From contig BNBX01000008.1 of assembly GCA_014656175.1 (NCBI GenBank), forward strand, positions 1 through 64,000: 64,000 bases of DNA, read 5' to 3'. A program made the position numbers and the translations under genes. Of the stretch, positions 50,783 through 59,638 are shown in pieces. The number at the start of each line of letters is the position of its first letter. The first letter of the stretch is position 1. Under the pieces are notes generated by a model. The model had not been told where the DNA came from, did no database searches, and saw only the letters and a program-made list of their open reading frames with translations. The stretch is from Streptomyces werraensis. Lineage in GTDB: Bacteria > Actinomycetota > Actinomycetes > Streptomycetales > Streptomycetaceae.

Positions 50783-51853
50783 TCAGGAGGCGCCGGATCC
50801 GTGTGCCGTGCGCGCCGGTTCCGGCCCGGGCCGCCGGCGCAGCGCCGACATCAGCACGGTGACGACGGTCCCCGCCACGGCCCAGGCGGACAGCACCAGC
50901 AGCGGGCCGGTCAGGCCGTTGCCCCGGAAGTACACGATCGAGCGGGCCGCCCAGGTGCCCGCGCCCGGCGGCAGCGCCGGTCCGATCGCCGCCCAGAACG
51001 GCGGCAGCAGCGGCGCCGGCAGGGCCCCGCCCGCGCTCGGGTTGCCCAGGATCACCACGAGCAGGATCGCCACGCCGATGCCGATGACCCCGAGGACCGC
51101 CTGCAGGGCGAGCGTGGCGGCGCCCACGGCGAAGATGATCAGCGCGCCCAGCCCCCACAGCCCCGCGAAACCGTCCGGCAGCGCGTCCAGCGCGGGTCCG
51201 ACGAGGAGCGCGCCGCCGAGCCCGCCGAGCACCGCGACCACGGCCATGGCGCCGAGCCGGATCACCGCCCGGCGCGGGGTGGACGCGCGGGCGCCCGAGC
51301 TGATCGCCAGGATCGACGCACACAGATAGCCGCCCACGCACCAGCCGACCACCAGGTAGAACGACGACAGCCCGTTGGCGTCCTGGGCGGAGGCCGGGGC
51401 GACGTCCTCGACCCGCAGGGCGCGCCGTTCGTCCCGCTCCACCTCGGTGAAGAGCCGCTCCAGGGCGGTGGCCAGCGTGGTGCCGCCGCCGGTGGCGACC
51501 AGCAAGGTGTCGGTGGTCCCTTCGGGGTCGACCACCAGGGCCCCGTCGATGTCCCGGTCCTCGATCTGCCGGCGGGCGGTCGCCTCGTCCGCCACCGCCC
51601 GGGGATCCAGCGGCGAGCCCGGCAGCTCCTTCAGCCGGGTCACCGTCTCCTTCGCCACGGACGGGGGCGCGACGACCCCGACGGGCGCGTCCCGCAGGGC
51701 CGGGTGGTGCAGGGCGCCCACGTACGAGGTGATGAACAGCAGCATCAGCGCGATCACGCCGAGCACCAGCAGGGTGGCCCGTGGGGTGACGGCGTCGCGC
51801 ACCTCGCCGGGGAACGAGCGCGGGCGGGCCCCGGGACCGGTGCTCTGTGTCAT
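50783..51853 (-). CDS. ABC-2/YhgE-like membrane protein (DUF3533 type)
   Basis: Predicted protein of 356 aa from MTQSTGPGARPRSFPGEV. One N-terminal membrane segment (LLVLGVIALMLLFITSYVGAL) is followed by an external domain of about 130 residues (HHPALRDAPVGVVAPPSVA, DRDIDGALVVDP) and five or six C-terminal segments. This layout fits the ABC-2-like/YhgE-Pip group of permeases or export proteins. No ATPase gene is adjacent. The substrate is unknown. It diverges from dnaE2 over 154 bp. Confidence 0.8.
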   Translation of the reverse strand: MTQSTGPGARPRSFPGEVRDAVTPRATLLVLGVIALMLLFITSYVGALHHPALRDAPVGVVAPPSVAKETVTRLKELPGSPLDPRAVADEATARRQIEDRDIDGALVVDPEGTTDTLLVATGGGTTLATALERLFTEVERDERRALRVEDVAPASAQDANGLSSFYLVVGWCVGGYLCASILAISSGARASTPRRAVIRLGAMAVVAVLGGLGGALLVGPALDALPDGFAGLWGLGALIIFAVGAATLALQAVLGVIGIGVAILLVVILGNPSAGGALPAPLLPPFWAAIGPALPPGAGTWAARSIVYFRGNGLTGPLLVLSAWAVAGTVVTVLMSALRRRPGPEPARTAHGSGAS

Positions 51854-51956
51854 GTCCCCACGGTCCGGGGGAGCGGGTGTTTGCGCAGGTGGGACAGGGC
51901 CGAACGGATGTCGCACACTCATTCGAAAATTGGTCTATGGTGGGGGTGAGGTGACT

Positions 51957-51972
51957 GGGAACAGTTGTTCGA
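51957..51972. promoter_or_regulatory. LexA (SOS) box of the dnaE2 operon
   Basis: GGGAACAGTTGTTCGA matches the actinobacterial SOS box TCGAAC-N4-GTTCGA at 10 of 12 fixed positions, with the core GAAC-N4-GTTC perfect. It ends 35 bp before the dnaE2 start. LexA repression lifted by DNA damage is expected. Confidence 0.82.
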
Positions 51973-52007
51973 TAGACGGTCGGGACTCACGAGTGCGGGA
52001 GGTGCGT

Positions 52008-55000
52008 GTGCCGGGTTTCACGCATCTGCACACCGTCTCCGGGTTCTCCCTGCGCTACGGCGCCTCCCACCCGGAGCGGCTGGCCGAGCGCGCCTTTGAG
52101 CGGGGCATGGACGCCCTCGCCCTCACCGACCGCGACACCCTCGCCGGGTCCGTCCGCTTCGCCAAGGCCTGCGCCAAGGCCGGCGTCCGCCCGCTGTTCG
52201 GCGCGGACCTTGCGGTGGCGCCCCCGGACGCCGCCCCCGCCCCCGGCGACAGCTCCGTACGGCGGGACCGCCTGCGCACCCCGGTGCGCGGCGGGGCCTT
52301 CATCGACGAGTCGGCGCCGCGCGTGACCTTCCTCGCCCGGGACGGCGCCCGCGGCTGGGCCGACCTGTGCCGGCTGGTCTCCGCCGCCCACACCGCCGAC
52401 GGTCCGCCCCGGCTGGCCTGGGAGGACAACCACGCCGGCGGGCTGACCGTCCTGCTCGGCCCCGACTCCGACGTCGGCCGGGCCCTCGCCGCGGGACGCC
52501 CCGACCGCGCCGCCCGGCTGCTCGCCCCCTGGCGCGAGGTGTACGGCGACGCGCTGCGCCTGGAGGCCGTCTGGCACGGCCGCACCGGCACCGGCCCCGG
52601 CTCGCTGCGGCTGGCCGCCCGCACCCTGGGCTTCGCCGCCGAGCAGCGGGTACGGCCCGTGCTCAGCAACGCCGTCCGGTACGCCGACCCCGGCCTCGGC
52701 CCGGTCGCCGACGTGCTGGACGCGGCCCGCCGGCTGGTCCCGGTCGACCCGGCCAAAGGGCTGGACTCCGGCGAGGCCTGGCTGAAGGACCAGGGCGCCA
52801 TGCTGGAGGCGGCCGAGCGGATCGTGGAGGCCGCCGGCTTCCGCCGCGACACCGCACTGCGGCTGCTCGACCAGACCCAGGCCACGGCGGCCGAGTGCCT
52901 GGTCGACCCCGAGGACGACCTCGGCATGGGCAGCGTCCACTTCCCCGAGGCGCATCTGGTCGGCGCCGGCCGCCGCACCGCCCAGCGGGCGCTGGCCTCC
53001 CGCGCGGCGGCGGGCATGGTGCTGCGCGGCTACGACCGCCGCCGGGAGTACTGGGAGCGGATGCACCACGAGCTGGACATCATCGCCCACCACGGCTTCG
53101 CCTCCTACTTCCTCACCGTCGCCCAGGTGGTCGACGACGTGCGGGACATGGGCATCCGGGTCGCCGCGCGGGGCTCCGGCGCCGGCTCCCTGGTCAACCA
53201 CCTGCTGGGCATCGCGCACGCCGACCCGGTCGAGCACGGCCTGCTGATGGAGCGCTTCCTGTCCAAGGAGCGGGTGGTGCTGCCGGACATCGACATCGAC
53301 GTGGAGTCCGCCCGCCGGCTCGAGGTCTACCGCGCGATCATCGGCCGGTTCGGCGCCGAGCGGGTCGCCACGGTCGCCATGCCGGAGACCTACCGGGTGC
53401 GCCACGCCGTCCGGGACGTCGGCGCCGCGCTGTCCATGGACCCGGCCGAGATCGACCGGGTCGCCAAGTCCTTCCCGCACATCCGCGCCCGTGACGCCCG
53501 CGCGGCGCTCGAGGAACTGCCCGAACTGCGGCAGCTGGCGGGGGAGAAGGAGAAGTACGGCAGGCTGTGGGAGCTGGTCGAGGCCCTCGACGCGCTGCCG
53601 CGCGGTGTCGCCATGCACCCCTGCGGGGTGCTGCTGTCCGACGCCTCCCTGCTCTCCCGCACACCGGTCATGCCGACCAGCGGCGAGGGCTTCCCGATGG
53701 CGCAGTTCGACAAGGACGACGTGGAGGACCTGGGGCTGCTCAAGCTGGACGTGCTGGGCGTGCGGATGCAGTCCGCGATGGCGCACGCGGTCGGCGAGGT
53801 GGAGCGGGCGACGGGGGAGCGGATCGACCTGGACGCGGTGCCGGACGGTGATCCGGCGACGTACGGGCTGATCCGGTCGACCGAGACGCTCGGCTGCTTC
53901 CAGATCGAGTCCCCGGGCCAGCGGGACCTGGTGGGGCGGCTCCAGCCGTCGACCTTCCACGACCTGGTCGTGGACATCTCGCTGTTCCGGCCGGGACCGG
54001 TCGCCGCCGACATGGTGCGGCCGTTCATCGAGGCCCGGCACGGGCGGGCGCCGGTGCGCCACCCGCACCCGGACCTGGAGGAGGCGCTGAAGGGGACGTA
54101 CGGCGTCGTGGTCTTCCACGAGCAGGTCATCGACATCGTCGCGGTGATGACCGGCTGCGGACGCGGCGAGGCGGACCGGGTGCGGCGCGGGTTGTCCGAC
54201 CCGGAGTCGCAGGGGCGGATCAAGGTGTGGTTCGCCCAGCACGCGGCGGCCCGTGGCTATGACGCGGAAACGATTCAGCGGACCTGGGAGATCGTCGAGG
54301 CCTTCGGCTCCTACGGCTTCTGCAAGGCGCACGCGGTCGCCTTCGCCGTGCCGACGTACCAGTCGGCATGGCTGAAAGCGCACCATCCGGCCGCCTTCTA
54401 CGCCGGACTGCTCACCCATGACCCCGGGATGTACCCGAAACGGCTGCTGCTGGCGGACGCGCGGCGGCGGGGGGTGCCGGTGCTGCCGTTGGACGTGAAC
54501 AAGTCGGGGGTCGCACACAGGATCGAACTGGTGTCTGAATCAGGGGAGGTGAAGGGCGGCTCGAAGCCCGGGAAGCCGGTCTGGGGCCTGCGCCTGGCGC
54601 TGTCCGACGTGCACGGCATCAGCGAGGCCGAGGCGGAGCGGATCGCCGAGGGCCAGCCGTACGCCTCGCTGCTCGACTTCTGGGAGCGGGCCCGGCCCAG
54701 CCGTCCGCTCGCCGGGCGGCTCGCCCAGGTCGGCGCGCTCGACGCGTTCGGCGCCAACCGCCGTGACCTGCAGCTGCACCTGACCGAGCTGCACCGCGGC
54801 GCCCGCGGCGGGCGCGGCGACCAGCTCCCGCTGTCCGGGGGCCGGCGGACCGCCCCGGCCGGGCTGCCCGACCTCACCGAACCGGAGAAGCTCAGCGCCG
54901 AGCTGGGCGTGCTCTCCATGGACGCCTCCCGCCATCTGATGGACGACCACAGCACCTTCCTCAAGGAGCTGGGCGTGGTCTCCGCGCGGCGGCTGCGCGA

Positions 55001-55559
55001 GGTGCGGCACGGGGAGACGGTGCTGGTCGCGGGCGCCAAGGCGGCCACCCAGACCCCGCCGATCCGCTCCGGGCGGCGGGTCATCTTCTCCACCCTGGAC
55101 GACGGCACGGGCCTGGTCGACCTCGCCTTCTTCGACGACTCGCACGACACCTGCGCCCACACCGTCTTCCACTCCTGGCTGCTGCTGGTGCGCGGGGTGG
55201 TGCAGCGGCGCGGCCCGCGCAGCTTCAGCGTGGTCGGCTCCGCCGCCTGGAACCTCGCCGACCTGCTGGAGGTCCGCCGGGAGGAGGGACTGGAGGGAGT
55301 CGCCGCGCGGCTCGCCGCCCCGGCCGGCAACGGCTCCGGGGCCGCCGACGACGGCGACGCGCCGGCCCGCAGGCGGCTGGCCGGTTCGGACGGGCTGCCC
55401 GCGCCGGCCGGTTCGGCCGCCCGGGATCCGATGGAGGAGCGGACGATCCGCATGCCCACGGGGTACGAGATGCACCCCTGGGCCGATCTGCGCCCCGCGG
55501 GCGAAGGGCCCGCGGTGGGAAGGAAGTTGTGGCACCAGAGTCCGGGGAGTGCGGGATGA
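52008..55559 (+). CDS. dnaE2: Error-prone DNA polymerase DnaE2
   Basis: Predicted protein of 1183 aa, GTG with ggaggtg upstream. The PHP domain opens FTHLHTVSGFSLRYGASHPE and ALALTDRDTLAG; one metal-ligand His of HxH is Val and the TDH His is Arg. The polymerase core has ARGSGAGSLVNHLLGI, the catalytic LPDIDIDVESARR, ESPGQRDLVGRLQP and FGSYGFCKAHAVAFA. Helix-hairpin-helix and OB-fold regions follow, and the C-terminal 80 residues are Ala/Gly/Pro-rich. It is the damage-induced C-family polymerase of the ImuA'/ImuB/DnaE2 mutasome. Its stop overlaps the imuB-like start (ATGA). Confidence 0.95.
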   Translation: MPGFTHLHTVSGFSLRYGASHPERLAERAFERGMDALALTDRDTLAGSVRFAKACAKAGVRPLFGADLAVAPPDAAPAPGDSSVRRDRLRTPVRGGAFIDESAPRVTFLARDGARGWADLCRLVSAAHTADGPPRLAWEDNHAGGLTVLLGPDSDVGRALAAGRPDRAARLLAPWREVYGDALRLEAVWHGRTGTGPGSLRLAARTLGFAAEQRVRPVLSNAVRYADPGLGPVADVLDAARRLVPVDPAKGLDSGEAWLKDQGAMLEAAERIVEAAGFRRDTALRLLDQTQATAAECLVDPEDDLGMGSVHFPEAHLVGAGRRTAQRALASRAAAGMVLRGYDRRREYWERMHHELDIIAHHGFASYFLTVAQVVDDVRDMGIRVAARGSGAGSLVNHLLGIAHADPVEHGLLMERFLSKERVVLPDIDIDVESARRLEVYRAIIGRFGAERVATVAMPETYRVRHAVRDVGAALSMDPAEIDRVAKSFPHIRARDARAALEELPELRQLAGEKEKYGRLWELVEALDALPRGVAMHPCGVLLSDASLLSRTPVMPTSGEGFPMAQFDKDDVEDLGLLKLDVLGVRMQSAMAHAVGEVERATGERIDLDAVPDGDPATYGLIRSTETLGCFQIESPGQRDLVGRLQPSTFHDLVVDISLFRPGPVAADMVRPFIEARHGRAPVRHPHPDLEEALKGTYGVVVFHEQVIDIVAVMTGCGRGEADRVRRGLSDPESQGRIKVWFAQHAAARGYDAETIQRTWEIVEAFGSYGFCKAHAVAFAVPTYQSAWLKAHHPAAFYAGLLTHDPGMYPKRLLLADARRRGVPVLPLDVNKSGVAHRIELVSESGEVKGGSKPGKPVWGLRLALSDVHGISEAEAERIAEGQPYASLLDFWERARPSRPLAGRLAQVGALDAFGANRRDLQLHLTELHRGARGGRGDQLPLSGGRRTAPAGLPDLTEPEKLSAELGVLSMDASRHLMDDHSTFLKELGVVSARRLREVRHGETVLVAGAKAATQTPPIRSGRRVIFSTLDDGTGLVDLAFFDDSHDTCAHTVFHSWLLLVRGVVQRRGPRSFSVVGSAAWNLADLLEVRREEGLEGVAARLAAPAGNGSGAADDGDAPARRRLAGSDGLPAPAGSAARDPMEERTIRMPTGYEMHPWADLRPAGEGPAVGRKLWHQSPGSAG

Positions 55560-56524
55560 CCATTCTCTGCGTACGTTTCCAGCTGCCGCCGGTGGACGAG
55601 GCGGCCCTGCCGGGGCTGCTCGGCCTGCTGGAGGAGTTCACCCCCGTGGTACAGGCCCTGCCGCCGGACGGGGCGCTGGCCGATCTGCGCGGCGCCGAAC
55701 GGTACTTCGGGCGCACCGCGCTGGAACTGGCCTCGGTGATCCGGGTGCGCGCCCTCGCCCTGCACGGCGTCGACTGCGTGATCGGCGCGGGTCCCGGACC
55801 GATGACGGCCCGCATGGCGCTGCGGGAGGCCCGGCCGGGGCGGACCCGCACGGTGGCCGAGGACGAGGTGCGGGAGTTCCTCGCCGGACAGCCCGTCGTC
55901 GCGCTGCCCGGCGTCGGCGCCAAGACCGCCCGCACCCTGTGCGAGTACGGCCTGGACACCCTCGGCCGGGTCGCCGCCGCGCCGCTGTCCACGCTCCAGC
56001 GGCTGGTGGGCGCCCGCGCCGGACGCGAACTGTACGAGAAGGCGGGCGGCGTCGACCGGGGCCGGGTCGTTCCCAACGCCGTTTCCCGGTCGCTGGCCGC
56101 CGAACGTCCCTTCACCCGCGACGAGCTGGACCCCGGCCGGCACCGGCGCGCCCTGCTCTCGGCCGCCGAGGAGCTGGGCGCCCGGCTGCGCGCCCTGGAC
56201 AAGGTCTGCCGCGGCCTCACCCTCACCGTCCGCTACGCCGACCGGTCGGCCACCACCCGCACCCGCACGCTCCCCGAGCCGACCGCGCACTCGCCCGCGC
56301 TCACCAGGGCGGCGTACGGCCTGTACGAGGCGCTCGGTCTGCAACGCGCCCGGGTGCGCGCGGTGGTGCTGCGCGCGGAGGGCCTCGACCCCGCCGAACA
56401 GGCCGCCCACCAGCTCACCTTCGACCCGGTGGACGAGAAGGTGCGCCGCATCGAGGAGGTCGCGGACCGCGTACGGGCCAAGTTCGGCCCGCACGTGCTG
56501 ATGCCGGGGACGCTGGCGGCCTGA
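55556..56524 (+). CDS. ImuB-like Y-family polymerase homologue, catalytically degenerate
   Basis: Predicted protein of 322 aa, ATG overlapping the dnaE2 stop. The first block reads MTILCVRFQLPPVD where Y-family enzymes have the metal-binding DxDxFFAS; no Asp is in place. The SxDE-type palm motif is also missing (ADLRGAERYFG). The helix-hairpin-helix VVALPGVGAKTARTL and a little-finger-like C-terminus are kept. Such inactive proteins act as adaptors for DnaE2 and the beta clamp. No imuA gene is next to it, and the protein is shorter than usual DinB/ImuB. Confidence 0.87.
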   Translation: MTILCVRFQLPPVDEAALPGLLGLLEEFTPVVQALPPDGALADLRGAERYFGRTALELASVIRVRALALHGVDCVIGAGPGPMTARMALREARPGRTRTVAEDEVREFLAGQPVVALPGVGAKTARTLCEYGLDTLGRVAAAPLSTLQRLVGARAGRELYEKAGGVDRGRVVPNAVSRSLAAERPFTRDELDPGRHRRALLSAAEELGARLRALDKVCRGLTLTVRYADRSATTRTRTLPEPTAHSPALTRAAYGLYEALGLQRARVRAVVLRAEGLDPAEQAAHQLTFDPVDEKVRRIEEVADRVRAKFGPHVLMPGTLAA

Positions 56525-56606
56525 GGGGGCGGTGATTTGTCCGTTCGGTGACGCGGTATCAGGCTGCGACGAGTGGATGTGGGGGAGTCGCGGGATTTTT
56601 TACCGA

Positions 56607-56644
56607 CCCGTAACTTCCCGGCTTTCCCTACTCGCCCGTAACTT
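56607..56644 (+). repeat. Direct repeat CCCGTAACTT upstream of the lipase gene
   Basis: CCCGTAACTT occurs at 56607-56616 and again at 56635-56644, 28 bp apart, in the less GC-rich lipase promoter region. The spacing is near three helical turns, as for paired activator sites. The binding factor is unknown. Confidence 0.5.
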
Positions 56645-56663
56645 GATGAGTGAACAGCATCCC

Positions 56664-56677
56664 GTGATCCGGATCAC
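56664..56677. promoter_or_regulatory. CRP-like palindrome GTGATCCGGATCAC
   Basis: A perfect 14-bp palindrome with the form GTGA-N6-TCAC, close to Crp-family sites, lies 48 bp before the lipase start. Control by the Streptomyces Crp homologue is possible but unproven. Confidence 0.55.
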
Positions 56678-56725
56678 AGGGCGTAGGACCCCACCCTCCC
56701 CCTTGAGCCGCAAGGAGATCACACG

Positions 56726-57589
56726 ATGCTGCCCTGGAAGCGGGTGATCAGACCGCTGGCCGCGTTCCTGCTGGCCGCGGTCGCCGTCACCGCCCCCGCC
56801 GCGTCGGGCGCGCAGGCCGCCGCCGCACCCAGCTCCGGCTGGAACGACTTCACCTGCAAGCCCTCCGCCGCCCACCCCCGCCCCGTCGTCCTGGTCCACG
56901 GCACCTTCGGCAACTCCGTCGACAACTGGCTGGGCCTCGCGCCCTACTTGAAGAACCGCGGCTACTGCGTCTTCTCCCTGGACTACGGCCGGCTCCCCGG
57001 TGTCCCGCTCTTCCACGGTCTCGGTCCCGTCGAGAAGTCCGCCGAGCAGCTCGACGCCTACGTCGACCGGGTGCGCGCCGCGACCGGCGCCGCGGAGGTC
57101 GACATCGTCGGCCACTCCCAGGGCGGCATGATGCCCCGCTACTACCTCAAGTTCCTCGGCGGCGCCGCCGAGGTGAACGCCCTGATCGGCATCGCCCCCA
57201 GCAACCACGGCACCACCCTCAGCGGTCTCACCGCGCTGCTGCCGTACTTCCCCGGCGCCGAGGACCTGCTGAGCGAGGCCACCCCCGCCCTCGCCGACCA
57301 GATCGCCGGCTCCGCCTTCCTCACCAAGCTCAACGCGGGCGGCGACACCGTCCCCGGCGTCCGCTACACCGTCATCGCCACCAAGTACGACCAGGTCGTC
57401 ACCCCGTACCGCAGCGCCTTCCTGACCGGGCCGAACGTCCGCAACGTGGTCCTCCAGGACCTCTGCGCGGTCGACCTGTCCGAGCACCTGGCCATCGGGC
57501 TGTTCGACCGGATCGCCTTCCACGAGGTGGCGAACGCCCTCGACCCGGACCGCGCGCGACGCACCACCTGTGCCTCCGTCTTCAGCTGA
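56726..57589 (+). CDS. Secreted lipase/esterase, alpha/beta hydrolase
   Basis: Predicted protein of 287 aa. The signal peptide ends near residue 32 (ASGAQA/AAAP). The oxyanion region is VVLVHGTFGNSVDNW, the nucleophile is Ser131 in GHSQGG, the Asp is probably that of KYDQVVTPY and the His that of DLSEHLAI. This is the EstA/LipB-like class 2 lipase family. Cys44 and other Cys (CVF, DLC, TTC) can form disulfides outside the cell. It lies behind a CRP-like palindrome and direct repeats. Confidence 0.92.
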   Translation: MLPWKRVIRPLAAFLLAAVAVTAPAASGAQAAAAPSSGWNDFTCKPSAAHPRPVVLVHGTFGNSVDNWLGLAPYLKNRGYCVFSLDYGRLPGVPLFHGLGPVEKSAEQLDAYVDRVRAATGAAEVDIVGHSQGGMMPRYYLKFLGGAAEVNALIGIAPSNHGTTLSGLTALLPYFPGAEDLLSEATPALADQIAGSAFLTKLNAGGDTVPGVRYTVIATKYDQVVTPYRSAFLTGPNVRNVVLQDLCAVDLSEHLAIGLFDRIAFHEVANALDPDRARRTTCASVFS

Positions 57590-57611
57590 CACGTGCCACC
57601 GCACGCTGGAA

Positions 57612-57658
57612 GCGGCGGGTCCCTGTCCGGCCTGAGCCGCCGGACAGGGACCCGCCGC
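57612..57658. terminator. Bidirectional terminator, 19-bp stem
   Basis: gcggcgggtccctgtccgg (57612-57630) pairs perfectly with 57640-57658 around a 9-nt loop, between the lipase and the convergent LPMO genes. Confidence 0.85.
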
Positions 57659-57662
57659 CGGT

Positions 57663-58688
57663 TCAGCGCCCGTGGCGTCCGGTCGCCGTTCGCCGCCGCG
57701 CGGAGGCGAACAGCGCGGCCGAGCCGAGCGCCAGCGCCGCGGCGCCGCCGACCATCAGGTACGGCGTGCTGTCGTCGCCGCCGGTCTCCGCCAGGTTCCG
57801 GCCGCCGCCCGCCGCCTTCAGCTGGTTGCCGGCGCCGGCCTCCGCCGCGACCGGGTCGGCCGTGGTGGCGGGATCGTCGTCACCGTGCCCGTGGTTCTCG
57901 ACCGTCGACTTCTCGGTACCGGCCTCGATCTGCTCCTGGGACGGGGCGGAGGCGGAGGGCGCAGGGGCGGGCGCCTCCTTCGGGGTGTCGTCGCCCGCGG
58001 CGTCCTCACCCTTGTCCGCCTCGCCGCCGTCGTCCGCCGTCCCGCCGCCGGCCGCGCCGCCGAAGGTGACGTCCGAGCAGGAGTAGAACGCCTCCGGGCT
58101 GTCCGACCGCTGCCAGACCGCGTACAGCAGCTGCTGCCCGGAGCGCTCCGGCAGGGTGCCGGAGAAGGTGTAGAAACCGTCGGCCGCGGCCGGGTCGGTG
58201 GAGGTCGCCACCGGGTTGGCCAGGTCCAGGTCGTCCCAGGCCAGCGGCTGGGCCGGGTCGTAGCCGGGCTTGGTGATGTACACCGTGAAGGTGCCCTTGT
58301 GCGGGGCCGTCACCCGGTACTTGAAGGTGTGGTCGCCACTGGACACGCTCGTCGCCGGCCAGTCGGCGCGCGCCAGGTCGAGGCCCTTGAACGCCTCGTT
58401 GCCGGCGCTGCACAGCTTGCCGTCCGGGATCAGCTCCTGGTGGCGTCCGCCCGCGTCACCGATGCGGACGCCGTTCCAGTCGTACAGCGCCTGGGTGCCG
58501 CCGGCCGCGACGGCCGCCTTGCACGCCTCCGACTTCGGACTCTCCGGTCCCTCGCCGAAACACTGGAAGACCCGGCTGACCGGGTCGCCCATCGAACCGT
58601 GGGCGGCGGCCGGCGCCGCGGACAGTCCGGTGAGGGCGAGCGGGCCGAGAGCTATGGCGGCGACAGCGGCCTTGCGGCGTGCGGACAT
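57663..58688 (-). CDS. AA10 lytic polysaccharide monooxygenase with C-terminal LAXTG sorting signal
   Basis: Predicted protein of 341 aa. Signal cleavage after APAAA exposes His30, the first ligand of the copper histidine brace; the second is His120 in SSGDHTFKY. The AA10 domain runs to about residue 215. A long acidic Ala/Pro/Gly linker then leads to NLAETGGDD at 298, a hydrophobic span and the basic tail ARRRTATGRHGR. LAETG fits the class E sortase motif LAXTG, so the enzyme is probably attached to peptidoglycan, not released. It should oxidise chitin or cellulose. Confidence 0.93.
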   Translation of the reverse strand: MSARRKAAVAAIALGPLALTGLSAAPAAAHGSMGDPVSRVFQCFGEGPESPKSEACKAAVAAGGTQALYDWNGVRIGDAGGRHQELIPDGKLCSAGNEAFKGLDLARADWPATSVSSGDHTFKYRVTAPHKGTFTVYITKPGYDPAQPLAWDDLDLANPVATSTDPAAADGFYTFSGTLPERSGQQLLYAVWQRSDSPEAFYSCSDVTFGGAAGGGTADDGGEADKGEDAAGDDTPKEAPAPAPSASAPSQEQIEAGTEKSTVENHGHGDDDPATTADPVAAEAGAGNQLKAAGGGRNLAETGGDDSTPYLMVGGAAALALGSAALFASARRRTATGRHGR

Positions 58689-58872
58689 GGGGCAGCAACT
58701 CCTCGACGAACAGCGGATCTCAAGGGGGGAGACCCCGGGGGGATCCCGTGGGGGTGGCTCAGAAACTAGCCCCCGGAAACCCGGAAATCGCCCGGTGAGG
58801 GCGGTGCGGGGAGATCCTTATGGTCGCTTTAAGGGAGCGTTCGGACTGGGATCAGGTAGGGAGCGTGCGCGC

Positions 58873-59349
58873 ATGACGAAGGCGCGGATCAGGCCGGCCG
58901 TCGCCGCCGACGTACCGGCCGTGGAGGCGGTGGTCGACGCGGCCTTCCGGCCCTACGTCGCCCGCATCGGCGTGGTGCCGGTGCCCATGGAGGCGGACCA
59001 CGCGGCGAACGTGGCCGCGGGCCGGGTGTTCGTCGCGGAACTCCCGGACGACGGCGGGACCGGGTCCGTACGGGTCGCCGGCCTCGTCGTGCTGGAGCCC
59101 CGCGCGGACCACCTGTACCTGGACACCGTCGCCGTCCTCCCCGACACGCAGGGCGCCGGGCTGGGACGGCTGCTGCTGGAGTTCGCGGAGGCCCGGGCGC
59201 GGGCGCTCGGGCTGCCCGAGATCCGGCTGTTCACGAACGCCATGATGTGGGAGAACCAGAAGATCTACCCGCGGCTCGGCTACGAGACCGTGGAACGGCG
59301 GGTGACCGGCCCGTACGACCGGATCCACTACCGCAAGCGGCTGGGCTGA
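58873..59349 (+). CDS. GNAT family N-acetyltransferase
   Basis: Predicted protein of 158 aa from ATG 58873. GNAT motifs are IRPAVAADVPAVEAVV at the start, the acetyl-CoA loop VLPDTQGAGLGRLLLEFAE and the C-terminal IYPRLGYETVERR. The acceptor substrate is unknown. It diverges from the LPMO gene over 184 bp and stands alone on its strand. Confidence 0.9.
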   Translation: MTKARIRPAVAADVPAVEAVVDAAFRPYVARIGVVPVPMEADHAANVAAGRVFVAELPDDGGTGSVRVAGLVVLEPRADHLYLDTVAVLPDTQGAGLGRLLLEFAEARARALGLPEIRLFTNAMMWENQKIYPRLGYETVERRVTGPYDRIHYRKRLG

Positions 59350-59365
59350 ACCCCGCGCGGGGCGT

Positions 59366-59500
59366 TCAGCCGTCGGGCCACCAGGTGCGGGCGACGTCCT
59401 TGCGGACCTCGGGGCGCTCCGCGGGACGCTCGTCGGCCTCCTCGCGGACCCGGCGGGTGTCCGTCCTCGTCGAGGGCTTCTGCACGGTGACGCGGCGCAT
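59366..59500 (-). CDS. Small basic protein (44 aa)
   Basis: A 44-residue reading frame MRRVTVQKPSTRTDTRRV and onward ends KDVARTWWPDG. Its ATG (cat at 59498-59500) has a strong gaggagg on the minus strand 5 nt away, which supports translation. It is rich in Arg and Glu and lacks Cys or a membrane segment. The stop lies 16 bp from the convergent GNAT stop. The function is unknown. Confidence 0.6.
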   Translation of the reverse strand: MRRVTVQKPSTRTDTRRVREEADERPAERPEVRKDVARTWWPDG

Positions 59501-59638
59501 GGCTGCCTCCTCGAAGGCCCACCGGGTCACCCGTTCCCACGGCGGCGAACCTTTCGGGGGAGAGTTCCTCATCCGTCCCGTCGTGTCTGTGGCCCCGGTC
59601 ACGAATCGACTGTCAGTGGCAGGTGTCACCCTGAGCCC

